The notes beneath the pieces were generated by a model. That model did no database searches. It saw nothing but the letters and a program-made list of their open reading frames with translations, and had not been told where the DNA came from. From positions 248,001 through 312,000 of the forward strand of contig NZ_JANRHG010000001.1 of the NCBI RefSeq assembly GCF_024733845.1: 64,000 bases of DNA, given 5' to 3'. Each line of letters opens with the position of its first letter. The stretch's first letter is position 1. This DNA comes from Neomoorella sulfitireducens (GTDB lineage Bacteria; Bacillota; DSM-521; Neomoorellales; Neomoorellaceae). Both the position numbers and the translations under genes were made by a program. This document shows, piece after piece, positions 26,101-34,891 of the stretch.

Positions 26101-26467
26101 CCGTACCTTTATAGGCAATGTGGGTGCAGGCGATCAGGGTATGGGTCTTACCGCCGCCAAAAGCCGTTTCCAGCCGGTGGATAGCCGGAACCGTCATGTC
26201 ACCAGCGATACGGCCGAAAACTTCCGCCAGGGTCAGGCGCAAGCCCTGTGTCGGGTAGGTGGCCTCGCGGAAAAAAAGTTCCGCGTCGGTGTAAATATTA
26301 TCTATGACGCCCCGGCCGCTGCGGTAATACTCGATGATGGGACTCAAAGACGCTGTAAAAACCTCGGGGTTAAATGTGCCGGCCAGGATCTCGGGACGCG
26401 GCCGGCATGTATCCAGTACCGATAGCAAAGCCAATACCCCCTGTCCGCATCTTCTAGAATCCGGCAT
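23177..26467 (-). CDS. DUF499 family ATPase, defence-like
   Basis: A large cytoplasmic P-loop ATPase of about 1096 residues. Walker A is ETAFGGGKTHTL (about residue 98 from my start) and Walker B is IIMLDELAQYAAR. The region before Walker A (FTASLSPIIEYYRSGRGVID) is the family's conserved N-terminus. The open frame extends to a TTG at 26554, but I prefer the ATG at 26467 (MPDSRRCGQG), which has AAAAAGGGTGG 6 bases upstream. It is the first gene of the four-gene operon. DUF499 proteins co-occur with DUF1156 methylases in phage-resistance settings. The mechanism is unknown; a translocating or sensing motor is inference. Confidence 0.85.
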   Translation of the reverse strand: MPDSRRCGQGVLALLSVLDTCRPRPEILAGTFNPEVFTASLSPIIEYYRSGRGVIDNIYTDAELFFREATYPTQGLRLTLAEVFGRIAGDMTVPAIHRLETAFGGGKTHTLIACTHIAYKGTALRDVVRDFLDPQFLPAPGSLAVVGVAGDEIPVHKPKGNDLVPYTLWGEIAYQIGGEELYRQVEEETGSYAAPGKTYFARVLGGRKAIIMLDELAQYAARLEAARPDGANQLAAFLMGLHGYARNHPGIAVILTLASATDAFARQTEHLAKLVSQVRGEEVSEDDALGIGEKAVKGVASVVARDAVQVTPVHAAEIASVLAKRLFLSIDSEAAREMAKEYIAMYRRNAAMLPQEATSDDFLGRMTANYPFHPTLIDFLNNKLASAENFQGTRGVLRVLALAVRSLWQKQQAVPMIHACHLDLRSDRVVNEILGRTGSSDLLFVLNADVGGVDTGTLEGGRSNAELADRRNPHPEGHPLYEYTWKTVFLHSLVGREEGLDSKIFGLTEAEALFAVSFPGLTPPQVRMALEEINESAFYLRYEQGKYFASPEPTINNILARIRNTITAGQVQELLEATARKIITGGSGLFHIEHDVALPEHLPDGKGRPVLGVVAPGAETIDVEAMVTTRGVNTPRLQQNLIFLLVPETVTVQGMSDEGELFANRGAQAQEARQRIETIARQVLAMRLLSDRPQSYGLNPRRLAEEDFQKRFSEREQGLVTTVAGIYTRFYYPGAGGHIIRRDLKTAGGEGGLPFIEQIREILIKDGEILTASNTTHADLINLSKLFFDHGDTITLAKLRDNFACVRNWPVLENAAVFEQIIRAGVQKGVWCVYRMGAADSLKPAEFYHQENGIPMGVNLAAEGYGLITVQGANQRGWIAARRPDPDKMGDDVFYTVSGSGAVKIEEVAENLTEKYGEIPERDFQEAVVNLVKKGRLLAFRGTPDQQEKPELIQGPAAVLYTPQDGDVLITPAKAAERGWLKASGQTLTLEGREGTEKILPLLGRLGSIYNRGARTTIKMLELLDLKLPEGGLMRIELTDVTPGSVNALGELFEVLAGVVTKGERTEAFLEIENPDDDCPFIKELKKVSSADKGSE

Positions 26468-26860
26468 GAAGCCACCCTTTTTCCGGCCATCACTGGCCAC
26501 GCCGGGTACGGTTCTAAAAAAGCCCTGAATTATGGATATTACCATTACAACCAATTCTTATGACCAATTCGGCATAAAAACGCCAAATTCCTGCCGCGAA
26601 GACGTCAAGGTTAATTCGCGCCTGCAAAAAATTCCCTCGCGGGACAATTTACGCGCTTCATTCATTTAAAACCTGGCATCAGTTGCGATTGTAAGGGTGC
26701 CAGGGTAATCTGCCAATATATTGAAAACATGGTCTCTTTGGTGATATTATAACTACAAAACGACGGCCGTTGCTGCAAGAAAGATAAAAAAATTATATAG
26801 AGCGAGTTGGAATCCATGCGCTGTTCATAAGTTCTAGTTTGTAGGGATTTCGTTATAAGA

Positions 26861-26888
26861 TTGGCTGAAAGAAAAAGCATTGTATGAT
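26861..26888 (+). promoter_or_regulatory. possible sigma-A promoter toward the AAA operon
   Basis: TTGGCT and TATGAT are spaced by 16 bases, pointing to the AAA ATPase gene about 300 bases away. It would give a long leader, so another promoter nearer the gene is also possible. Confidence 0.4.
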
Positions 26889-27094
26889 ATACTAAAGGCC
26901 AGGAGGGTATTTTCTGGAATAGAATTTCGGCAAATTGACTTTCGAGGAATTGCCGGCCTGATGCGACGAGGACACCTGTGGAGTACGAAGCTGCCGGCGT
27001 CAGGGAATATTGGCTCTTATGGCTATTAGGTTAGGAAAGGAAATTCTATCAGTTAATCTCTAAAAGGTCTTAAAGTGTTTCTTGTTTTTAGGCA

Positions 27095-27114
27095 GTGGTT
27101 ATAATATTAACCAC
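27095..27114 (+). promoter_or_regulatory. inverted repeat over a -10 element, AAA operon
   Basis: GTGGTTA-TAATAT-TAACCAC is an inverted repeat with perfect 7-base arms and covers a TATAAT hexamer about 90 bases before the AAA ATPase start. It is well placed for a repressor that blocks the polymerase. No regulator gene is adjacent, so autoregulation or a distant repressor are both possible. Confidence 0.45.
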
Positions 27115-27197
27115 GGTAAAATTTATATGGAAGTTTATGGTTATTGCACCCAAAATTCCAGATAAATGTAAATTTATAACATTAGTGAGGGTACCTT

Positions 27198-28451
27198 ATG
27201 ATAACTTTGATTGAAGTATTAAATTTCCGCTGCTTGAGGTATATCAAGCAACCTCTCGGCCCTTTTCACGTTTTAATCGGCCCTAACGCCAGCGGGAAAA
27301 CTACGTTCCTGGACGTAATCTCCTTTCTGGGCAGCCTTGTTTCGGAAGGCCTGGATGCGGCAGTGGGCGAAAGAACGAAAAATTTTCAAGACATGGTCTG
27401 GATGCGAAACAGGAATAGTCTCGAACTGGCCATCGAGGCCAGAATTCCTTCAGATCGACAGGCACAACTAGGCAAACAGCCATATGACTCCGTACGTTAT
27501 GAAGTTAAGGTGGGGAATGAGCATGGCGAAACGGAAATACTTGCTGAAAAGGTTTTGTTAAAAAAGGCAACGCCAATTCCTTATAAAGAAAGGACTTTGT
27601 TTCCTGATTATATTGAGCCGCCGCAAACAATTCTAACACCTAAAGGAAAAAAATACGGCCGTACCGTTGTTAACAAAGTTTATGGGGGAAATGATAATTA
27701 CTATTCTGAAGTCTACTCTGAACCCGGCAAGGGATGGTCGCCTGCATTTAAGCTGGGTACACGTAAATCAGCCCTGGGAAACCTGCCTGAGGATGAATCC
27801 AAGTTTCCTGTAGCGACCTGGTTAAAAGGCTTATTGACAGAAGGTGTGCAACAGTTTATCCTGAACAGTATGCTTTTGCGTAAAGCCAGTCCTCCCGGGC
27901 AGGTGCGTGGATTCAAACCGGATGGTTCCAACCTGCCCTGGGTGGTGACCAATCTGCGGGAGAAAGCACCTGAAAAGTTTAAAGACTGGATCGCCCACCT
28001 GCAGACGGCGCTCCCGGACCTGGAAGACATTCAGACCATAGTGAGGGAAGACGACAAACATTGCTACCTGGTGCTGGTTTATCGTGGCGGTTTAAACGTA
28101 CCGTCATGGATGGCGTCGGATGGAACGCTGCGCCTCCTGGCGCTCACACTACCGGCTTACCTGCCTGATTTTAAGGGCATTTACTTGATTGAAGAACCGG
28201 AAAATGGCATTCACCCCAGGGCAGTGGAAACCATGTTCCAGTCCCTGTCTTCCGTTTACAATGCTCAAATCCTTCTGGCCACCCATTCTCCGGTTATTTT
28301 AAGCCTGGCTGAACCAGAGAAAATTCTTTGCTTCGCCAGGACCGCCGAAGGCGCCACCGATATCGTCCTGGGCAGCGAACACCCGGCGTTGAAACATTGG
28401 CAGGGAGAAACCAACCTGGGTGTCCTTTTTGCCGGGGGTGTGCTTGGATGA
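27198..28451 (+). CDS. ABC-type AAA ATPase (AAA_21/OLD-like)
   Basis: A 417-residue ATPase of the SMC/RecF/OLD type. Walker A is GPNASGKTTFLD near residue 30, a long middle region follows, and the C-terminal part has YLIEEPENGIHPRAVE (Walker B with catalytic Glu and His) and LLATHSPVILSL (H-loop). There is no fused TOPRIM domain. The start ATG follows GTGAGGG. It overlaps the next gene by ATGA. Pairs of such an ATPase with a small effector occur in several phage-defence systems, PARIS and the MAD3/MAD4 pair being possible relatives. Assignment to any of these is inference. Confidence 0.8.
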   Translation: MITLIEVLNFRCLRYIKQPLGPFHVLIGPNASGKTTFLDVISFLGSLVSEGLDAAVGERTKNFQDMVWMRNRNSLELAIEARIPSDRQAQLGKQPYDSVRYEVKVGNEHGETEILAEKVLLKKATPIPYKERTLFPDYIEPPQTILTPKGKKYGRTVVNKVYGGNDNYYSEVYSEPGKGWSPAFKLGTRKSALGNLPEDESKFPVATWLKGLLTEGVQQFILNSMLLRKASPPGQVRGFKPDGSNLPWVVTNLREKAPEKFKDWIAHLQTALPDLEDIQTIVREDDKHCYLVLVYRGGLNVPSWMASDGTLRLLALTLPAYLPDFKGIYLIEEPENGIHPRAVETMFQSLSSVYNAQILLATHSPVILSLAEPEKILCFARTAEGATDIVLGSEHPALKHWQGETNLGVLFAGGVLG

Positions 28452-29080
28452 TCAAGGACCTGGTGGTCCTCGTGGCCGATAAAAACATGGAGTACACAAT
28501 TAAGGGGTTGCTGACACGCCCACAGGCACTAGGGATACCTCAACTAACCTTTGATTGTTTCGTTCATCCAGAAAATGACCCGGGGTGCCTCTTGCGGGGA
28601 CATGATTTTTTACGTTCTATAGCGAGTAACTATACTCATGCACTAGTAATGCTTGATCATAAGGGCTGCGGCCGGGAACGTCTATCTAGAAAACAACTGG
28701 AAAAACAGATTGAAGAACGTCTGAGGCAATCCGGCTGGGGTGACCGGGCCGTAGCCATTGTTATCTCTCCGGAACTGGAAATATGGGTCTGGAGTAATTC
28801 TCCCCACGTTGACCGGATAATCGGTTGGGCTGGCAGAGAAACGGATTTGAGGTCCTGGTTAATCCAGGAGGGTTTTTCAGAAGATCGTAAGGGAAAACCA
28901 AATCGACCGAAAGAGGCCTTTGAACGGGCTTTGAAACTAACTGGAAAGGCCCGTTCTTCTTCATTGTATTATCAGTTAGCCATATCTGTAAGCCTGGAAA
29001 GCTGCATAAATCCGGCATTTGTAAAGTTGAAAGCTACCTTGAAGAAATGGTTTTCACAGAATGAGCATCAGACCTCTTAG
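28448..29080 (+). CDS. 210-residue partner of the AAA ATPase, possible effector
   Basis: Translation starts at the ATG overlapping the ATPase stop (ATGATC), giving 210 residues beginning MIKDLVVLVADKNMEYTIKG. Three acidic spots stand out: ADKNMEYT at the N-terminus, LVMLDHKGCGRE near residue 80 and ISPELEIWVW near 115. This resembles the E...D...E layout of TOPRIM-like or related nuclease folds, but the canonical DxD is not clear. The rest is helical and positively charged near the C-terminus. I do not recognise the family firmly. Coupled translation says it works with the ATPase, perhaps as a nuclease or toxin held in check by it. Confidence 0.6.
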   Translation: MIKDLVVLVADKNMEYTIKGLLTRPQALGIPQLTFDCFVHPENDPGCLLRGHDFLRSIASNYTHALVMLDHKGCGRERLSRKQLEKQIEERLRQSGWGDRAVAIVISPELEIWVWSNSPHVDRIIGWAGRETDLRSWLIQEGFSEDRKGKPNRPKEAFERALKLTGKARSSSLYYQLAISVSLESCINPAFVKLKATLKKWFSQNEHQTS

Positions 29081-29157
29081 GATATCGAGGTTAGTTAATT
29101 TTCAGCTAACTCGATTGGACGCGGCGGTGTCGCTGCCTTGATGAAGCTTTCCGGTGC

Positions 29158-29661
29158 ATGATCTTCTGTAAAATAAGAAACCTTGTACCTGATAATTGGG
29201 GTGAGATATTGTTGGTCAGATTGAGCCGCAAATTAGAAAAAATAACCCTTTCTCCCAAGCAATTAAAAAACATGGCCGATTTCGCGGGCCGGCAGGAAGA
29301 TATCCTGGCCCTGTTTTTATATGGCTCCTACGGTACGGAGTGGCAAACGGCACTATCGGATGTTGATCTGGGTGTACTGCCGATGCCGGAAACCTCGTGG
29401 GACTATAGGCGCGAATTGGAGTTGTTGGCTGAGTTTTGCCAGATCGGGCGAAGCGACGATATTAACCTGGTGAACCTGCGTCGCGTTCCGGTGACCCTGC
29501 AAATGCGGGTATTAGAAACAGGGCGTCTCCTGTATGTTAAAGAAGAAATACTCCTGGCCGATTTCAAGGAAAGGGTCATTCGCCATTATTGTGATTTTGA
29601 ACCCGACCTGAAGAACCTGTACCGGGATTTTGATGCCGGCCTGCGGGAGGAATTCCTGTGA
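29158..29661 (+). CDS. mntA: MNT-type nucleotidyltransferase antitoxin MntA
   Basis: A minimal nucleotidyltransferase. LYGSYGTEWQTALSDVDLGV holds the GS...DxD catalytic motif typical of MntA antitoxins, which transfer AMP onto the partner HEPN toxin. The ATG at 29158 gives 167 residues but has a poor ribosome-binding site. A TTG at 29209 preceded by TTGGGGTGAG would give about 150 residues and may be the true start. The stop overlaps the hepT start by GTGA. The pair lies at the edge of the defence island. Confidence 0.85.
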   Translation: MIFCKIRNLVPDNWGEILLVRLSRKLEKITLSPKQLKNMADFAGRQEDILALFLYGSYGTEWQTALSDVDLGVLPMPETSWDYRRELELLAEFCQIGRSDDINLVNLRRVPVTLQMRVLETGRLLYVKEEILLADFKERVIRHYCDFEPDLKNLYRDFDAGLREEFL

Positions 29662-30080
29662 CGGTTGATAGGGAAAAAATCCGCCAGAAGTTGCAGTTTA
29701 TGCGACAAGAATTGAGGGAGCTAAAGAAGTTCCAGGGTATGGATTTAAGCCAGTTCCAATCAAATAGCCTGTACGAAGCCGCCGCCACAAGAATGCTGCA
29801 GGTAACCATTGAAGCTATGCTGGATATTTGTGCTCATATTATCTCCAGAGAAGGTTGGGGATTACCTAAGTCCTACGTCGAAACAGTTGAGCTGGCGGCC
29901 CGCAACGGCTTAATACCGCAGCAACTGGAAGATACCTGTAAAGCCATGGCCCGCTTCCGCAATCGAGTAGTCCATCTCTATGACGAAGTTGATGCTGCTG
30001 AAATCTGGAATATCATTCAAAACCATCTCGAAGATTTTAGACCAATTATGGCAGCAGTAATACGGAGATATTTAAGTTAA
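29658..30080 (+). CDS. hepT: HepT-like HEPN ribonuclease toxin (DUF86)
   Basis: A 140-residue all-helical protein with the HEPN RNase motif RFRNRVVHLYDEV (R-x4-H-x-Y). In this family the Tyr is also the site of AMP addition by MntA. It begins at a GTG that overlaps mntA. In the family, free HepT cleaves RNA such as tRNA and the AMP-modified form is inert. A strong terminator follows at 30113-30146. The pair may be a phage-triggered or plasmid-stabilising module; which is not shown by sequence. Confidence 0.88.
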   Translation: MTVDREKIRQKLQFMRQELRELKKFQGMDLSQFQSNSLYEAAATRMLQVTIEAMLDICAHIISREGWGLPKSYVETVELAARNGLIPQQLEDTCKAMARFRNRVVHLYDEVDAAEIWNIIQNHLEDFRPIMAAVIRRYLS

Positions 30081-30112
30081 GCGGGGGATTCTGCGTAATA
30101 CTAAAAAATTTA

Positions 30113-30146
30113 AACGGGCGGGTCCTTTCCAGGGACCCGCCCGCAT
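30113..30146. terminator. bidirectional terminator between hepT and glmS
   Basis: CGGGCGGGTCC / GGACCCGCCCG pairs over 11 bases with a short loop, A-rich on the left and ending in CATTTTG on the right. It can stop transcription of hepT and of the convergent glmS. Confidence 0.8.
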
Positions 30147-30151
30147 TTTGT

Positions 30152-31972
<1,821 letters not shown>

Positions 31973-31982
31973 ATAAAGCTCA

Positions 31983-32010
31983 CTCTCCCTTATTTTTTTA
32001 CCAGGGAGAG
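31983..32010 (-). promoter_or_regulatory. hairpin covering the glmS ribosome-binding site
   Basis: CTCTCCCT and AGGGAGAG pair perfectly over 8 bases with a 12-base A-rich loop. The second arm is the glmS Shine-Dalgarno sequence, 10 bases before the ATG. It lies just 3' of the ribozyme and could dampen translation when folded. Confidence 0.55.
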
Positions 32011-32024
32011 ATAAGGGGTTACCC

Positions 32025-32212
32025 GGCGCCCTTTGTCCCCGGGATTACTCCCGGGTTTTGTAGCGCCTTTGACGGTCGTAACCGGACCGGGGGGCACCCG
32101 CCGATGCTTCGATTAACCCCCGCCTCGTCAACCTTCCGGTACCCGCCTGCCCGGATGGCCCTCCAGGTCTGCCCGGGCATAAACGGCGAGCCGGCCGGTC
32201 CCGGCGCTTGCC
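32025..32212 (-). ncRNA. glmS self-cleaving riboswitch (glmS ribozyme)
   Basis: The glmS leader shows the ribozyme's conserved parts in order: the cleavage-site strand AAGCGCCGGGACCGG, with cleavage expected just before G at 32207; the core GTTGACGAGGCGGGGGTTAA; ATCGAAGCATCGGCGGGTGC; the pairing partner AAAGGCGCTA for P1; and a 3' hairpin CCGGGAGTAATCCCGG. In this class glucosamine-6-phosphate acts as a cofactor for cleavage of the glmS message, giving feedback control of glmS. The order, spacing and orientation before glmS make this call secure. Confidence 0.93.
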
Positions 32213-32535
32213 TTTGTACTGTTCCTTTATCTCTCCCCTTGATCTTGCTGAATAACCCGGACTCCTGCGACCCGGGTAAAATCACCTCCTTTCCCTGAAA
32301 TGGATTTCCTTATGCCCCGGTGCCATCAGGCAGCAACGGCGAGATTATCTGATTAAAACAACCTGGTCTTTTCGTGGCCGGTGGCTGCCGGGTAAAAGCG
32401 GCGGCAAGCCGGCAGTTCCCTGGCTCCTATTAAGTGTTACTTAAGTGAGCCCGCCGGACCCCTTTAGCTTTCCCTCCGCTTTCACACCGTTTTCTGAACA
32501 AATGTGTCATAAAGCAATACTTAATGGTGCCGGAA
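32213..32535 (-). other. glmM-glmS spacer upstream of the ribozyme
   Basis: This stretch is probably 5' leader or read-through from glmM. It holds AAAGGAGGTGAT (complement of about 32279-32290), a full match to the ribosomal anti-Shine-Dalgarno. No proper start codon follows at the right distance, and the frame it would open (GTG within the motif) runs through the ribozyme. No clear terminator or sigma-A promoter is visible, so glmS may be co-transcribed with cdaA-cdaR-glmM. Confidence 0.5.
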
Positions 32536-33873
32536 TCACAGCCCGATGACAGCCTGCCTAAGGCCGGTCATAATAGCCTCAAGCTCTTCCCTGTCCGGGC
32601 CTTCTACCATAATACGGATAATGGGTTCCGTTCCCGATGGCCTGACCAGGACCCTTCCCCGGCCCGCCAGCTGTTCCCGGGCCGCCGCTACTGCTGCCAG
32701 GAGGGCAGGGCTGGCCATGGCACCCTCTTTATCCGCCACCGTTACGTTGACCAGCAGCTGGGGCAGGTGCGGCATTGCTGCCGCCAGCTCCGACAGGGGC
32801 CGGCCGGTGGCAACCATGACCTGGAGCAACTGCACCCCGGTAAGGATGCCGTCGCCGGTGGTGTTGTGCTCCAGCAGGATGATGTGGCCCGACTGCTCAC
32901 CGCCCAGGAAGGCCCCGGTACGCAACATCTCCTCTAACACGTAACGGTCGCCGACGCGGGTCTGGTGCACCCGCAGGCCCGCTGCTGTCAGGGCCTGGTG
33001 GAGGCCGAAGTTGCTCATCACCGTCACTACTACCTGGCCGCCGGGCAGGCCCCCCTGCTCCTGGCGGGCGAGGGCCAGGATGGTCATGATGGCATCGCCG
33101 TCGACCACCTGTCCCTTTTCATCCACGGCAATGACCCGGTCGGCATCACCGTCAAAGGCCAGGCCCACATCAGCCCCCCGGGCGACTACCTCGTCCCGGA
33201 GTACCTCCGGGTGGGTGGAACCACATCCGACGTTTATATTAGTCCCATCGGGGGTATTATGCAAGGGGTAAATTTCAGCTCCCAGGCGCCGGAAAACCGC
33301 CGGTGCCACCCGGCAGGCAGCGCCATAGGCACAGTCAAGCACCACCTGCATACCGGCCAGGCCCCGGGTGGCGGTGCTGCACACGAAAGCAACATAGCGC
33401 TCGGCAGCCTCCTCCGTATCCAGCACCCGTCCCAGTTCCAAGCCTACAGGTCTGGGCAGGTTATCTTCCGCTTCCAGCACCAGCCGCTCAATTTCTTCTT
33501 CTACGGGATCGGGTAGCTTGTAGCCGCTGGCGCTGAAAAATTTAATGCCGTTATCGGCCACGGGGTTGTGGGAAGCCGAGATGACGACGCCGGCATCGGC
33601 TTCCAGGTTTCGGGTCAACCAGGCCACAGCCGGGGTCGGTACCACCCCTACCTTCAGGACGTCACCCCCGACGGAACAGATACCGGCCACCAGGGCTGCT
33701 TCCAGCATATCGCCGGAAATACGCGTATCCCGTCCTACCACCACCCTGGCCCGTCCTGCCTGCCCTGCCAGTACGGCGGCACCGGCCCTTCCCAGGCGAA
33801 AGGCTAATTCCGGGGTAAGGCCGGCATTGGCCACGCCGCGGACGCCGTCTGTACCGAATAATTTGCCCATCAC
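32536..33873 (-). CDS. glmM: phosphoglucosamine mutase GlmM
   Basis: A 445-residue enzyme converting glucosamine-6-phosphate to glucosamine-1-phosphate, the step after GlmS. The N-terminus [20 protein letters not shown] is diagnostic. The phosphoserine loop is [16 protein letters not shown], the metal site is [14 protein letters not shown], and the phosphate-binding loop near the end is [13 protein letters not shown]. It follows cdaR by 86 bases; in Firmicutes cdaA, cdaR and glmM commonly form one operon, and GlmM can bind and inhibit CdaA. Confidence 0.96.
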   Translation of the reverse strand: MMGKLFGTDGVRGVANAGLTPELAFRLGRAGAAVLAGQAGRARVVVGRDTRISGDMLEAALVAGICSVGGDVLKVGVVPTPAVAWLTRNLEADAGVVISASHNPVADNGIKFFSASGYKLPDPVEEEIERLVLEAEDNLPRPVGLELGRVLDTEEAAERYVAFVCSTATRGLAGMQVVLDCAYGAACRVAPAVFRRLGAEIYPLHNTPDGTNINVGCGSTHPEVLRDEVVARGADVGLAFDGDADRVIAVDEKGQVVDGDAIMTILALARQEQGGLPGGQVVVTVMSNFGLHQALTAAGLRVHQTRVGDRYVLEEMLRTGAFLGGEQSGHIILLEHNTTGDGILTGVQLLQVMVATGRPLSELAAAMPHLPQLLVNVTVADKEGAMASPALLAAVAAAREQLAGRGRVLVRPSGTEPIIRIMVEGPDREELEAIMTGLRQAVIGL

Positions 33874-33959
33874 ATCACCTTCAAACTGTATACTGCATCA
33901 TATGTTCCTGTTGTTAGATTGCTACTTCAAGGTGTACGCCGGTATCGGCCGTCATATGA

Positions 33960-34889
33960 TTAGGGGTTTGCCTTTTTAATCTCAATTACCACCCGGACCC
34001 GCGGGAAATTGCCGACCTGGACACCGGCGGGTATTTCCAGGTTCGTCTCCACCGTAATATTCTTCGTAGCCCCGGCTATGTTAATGGGAGCCGTATTAAT
34101 ATAATCGAAGGAAGCTAAATGGTTATAGGGAGCAAAAACCTCTACAACTTCCGGCTGGAGGATTATCCGGTCAATGGTATAACCTTCGGCCACTTCACCT
34201 GCCAGCTGGGGACGCACCGGCAGGATTTTACTGGGCATGTCCTGGACTACAGGTATAAAGGTTTCTATTACCTGCGGGCTGACGGTTAACCATTCCTGTA
34301 AGGGCTGTCCCTCCTGGTCGGCCAGCTTTACCGGCAGCTGGGCCAGGAAATTACCGCTGGCCTGGTCGATTTTGGCCTCTACATAAACCCTGCCTATACT
34401 TTTCAGGATAGCGGCAGAGCCGGAAACAACTACCTGGGAGGGCTTGAGGACCGGTTCCAGGGCCCGGTAGCCGCTGGCCGGTGTCCCCAGGAGATTCACC
34501 TGTACCGGCAACTGTACCTCTTCGATTTTATCGATTTTGATTGTTACCTGGCCGGGGTTGACATGAACCACATTTACCCCTTCCGGCACTTCGACCCGGA
34601 CGGGTAACAGGTTATCGCCGACTTTGGCATCCCGCAGGTTAACATAGGCATGGACATCCCTGGACAGCAGGTTGCTTATCGTAGCCTTGCGCCCCTCCAC
34701 CCGTACCTGGACTTCTTCCGGCCGGTCGGCAACTACCAAACCCTCCCCCAGGTTTTCTGTTTCCAGCGGGACCAGCACCACCTTTTGTCCGGTAGGATTC
34801 TGCTCCCCGGTAACGTATATCCACAGAATTACGGCCAGCGCGACTGCCAGCAAACGATAAATCCAATCCTGGCGGAAATGCTCCAGCAT
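33960..34889 (-). CDS. cdaR: CdaA regulatory protein CdaR (YbbR domains)
   Basis: A 309-residue membrane-anchored extracytoplasmic protein. One N-terminal helix (WIYRLLAVALAVILWIYVTG) precedes three or more YbbR repeats, recognisable by VxVRVEGRKATISNLLS-type strands and repeated P-rich beta segments. It starts 3 bases from the cdaA stop. CdaR interacts with and modulates the c-di-AMP cyclase CdaA. Family and position agree. Confidence 0.9.
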   Translation of the reverse strand: MLEHFRQDWIYRLLAVALAVILWIYVTGEQNPTGQKVVLVPLETENLGEGLVVADRPEEVQVRVEGRKATISNLLSRDVHAYVNLRDAKVGDNLLPVRVEVPEGVNVVHVNPGQVTIKIDKIEEVQLPVQVNLLGTPASGYRALEPVLKPSQVVVSGSAAILKSIGRVYVEAKIDQASGNFLAQLPVKLADQEGQPLQEWLTVSPQVIETFIPVVQDMPSKILPVRPQLAGEVAEGYTIDRIILQPEVVEVFAPYNHLASFDYINTAPINIAGATKNITVETNLEIPAGVQVGNFPRVRVVIEIKKANP

Positions 34890-34891
34890 TT

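Larger units (their letters stand above)
26555..27197. other. intergenic region between the two island operons
   Basis: About 640 AT-rich bases lie between the divergent DUF499 and AAA ATPase operons. They contain a plus-strand promoter candidate at 26861-26888, a stretch at 26955-27012 with paired arms (CCTGA / TCAGG and two GCCGGC-type boxes) that might form a folded RNA, and an inverted repeat at 27095-27114. No coding frame has both a start and a ribosome-binding site that I trust. Confidence 0.4.

Noticed and set aside
15367-26554. Calling the island DISARM or BREX
   Set aside because: No DUF1998 DrmB, DrmA-type helicase, BrxC/PglX/PglZ or BrxL features are seen. DUF499, DUF1156 and a PLD-SNF2 fusion form a different set.
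32019-32285. 88-codon minus-strand frame starting GTG in the glmS leader
   Set aside because: It runs straight through the glmS ribozyme, and its GTG lies inside the Shine-Dalgarno-like motif.
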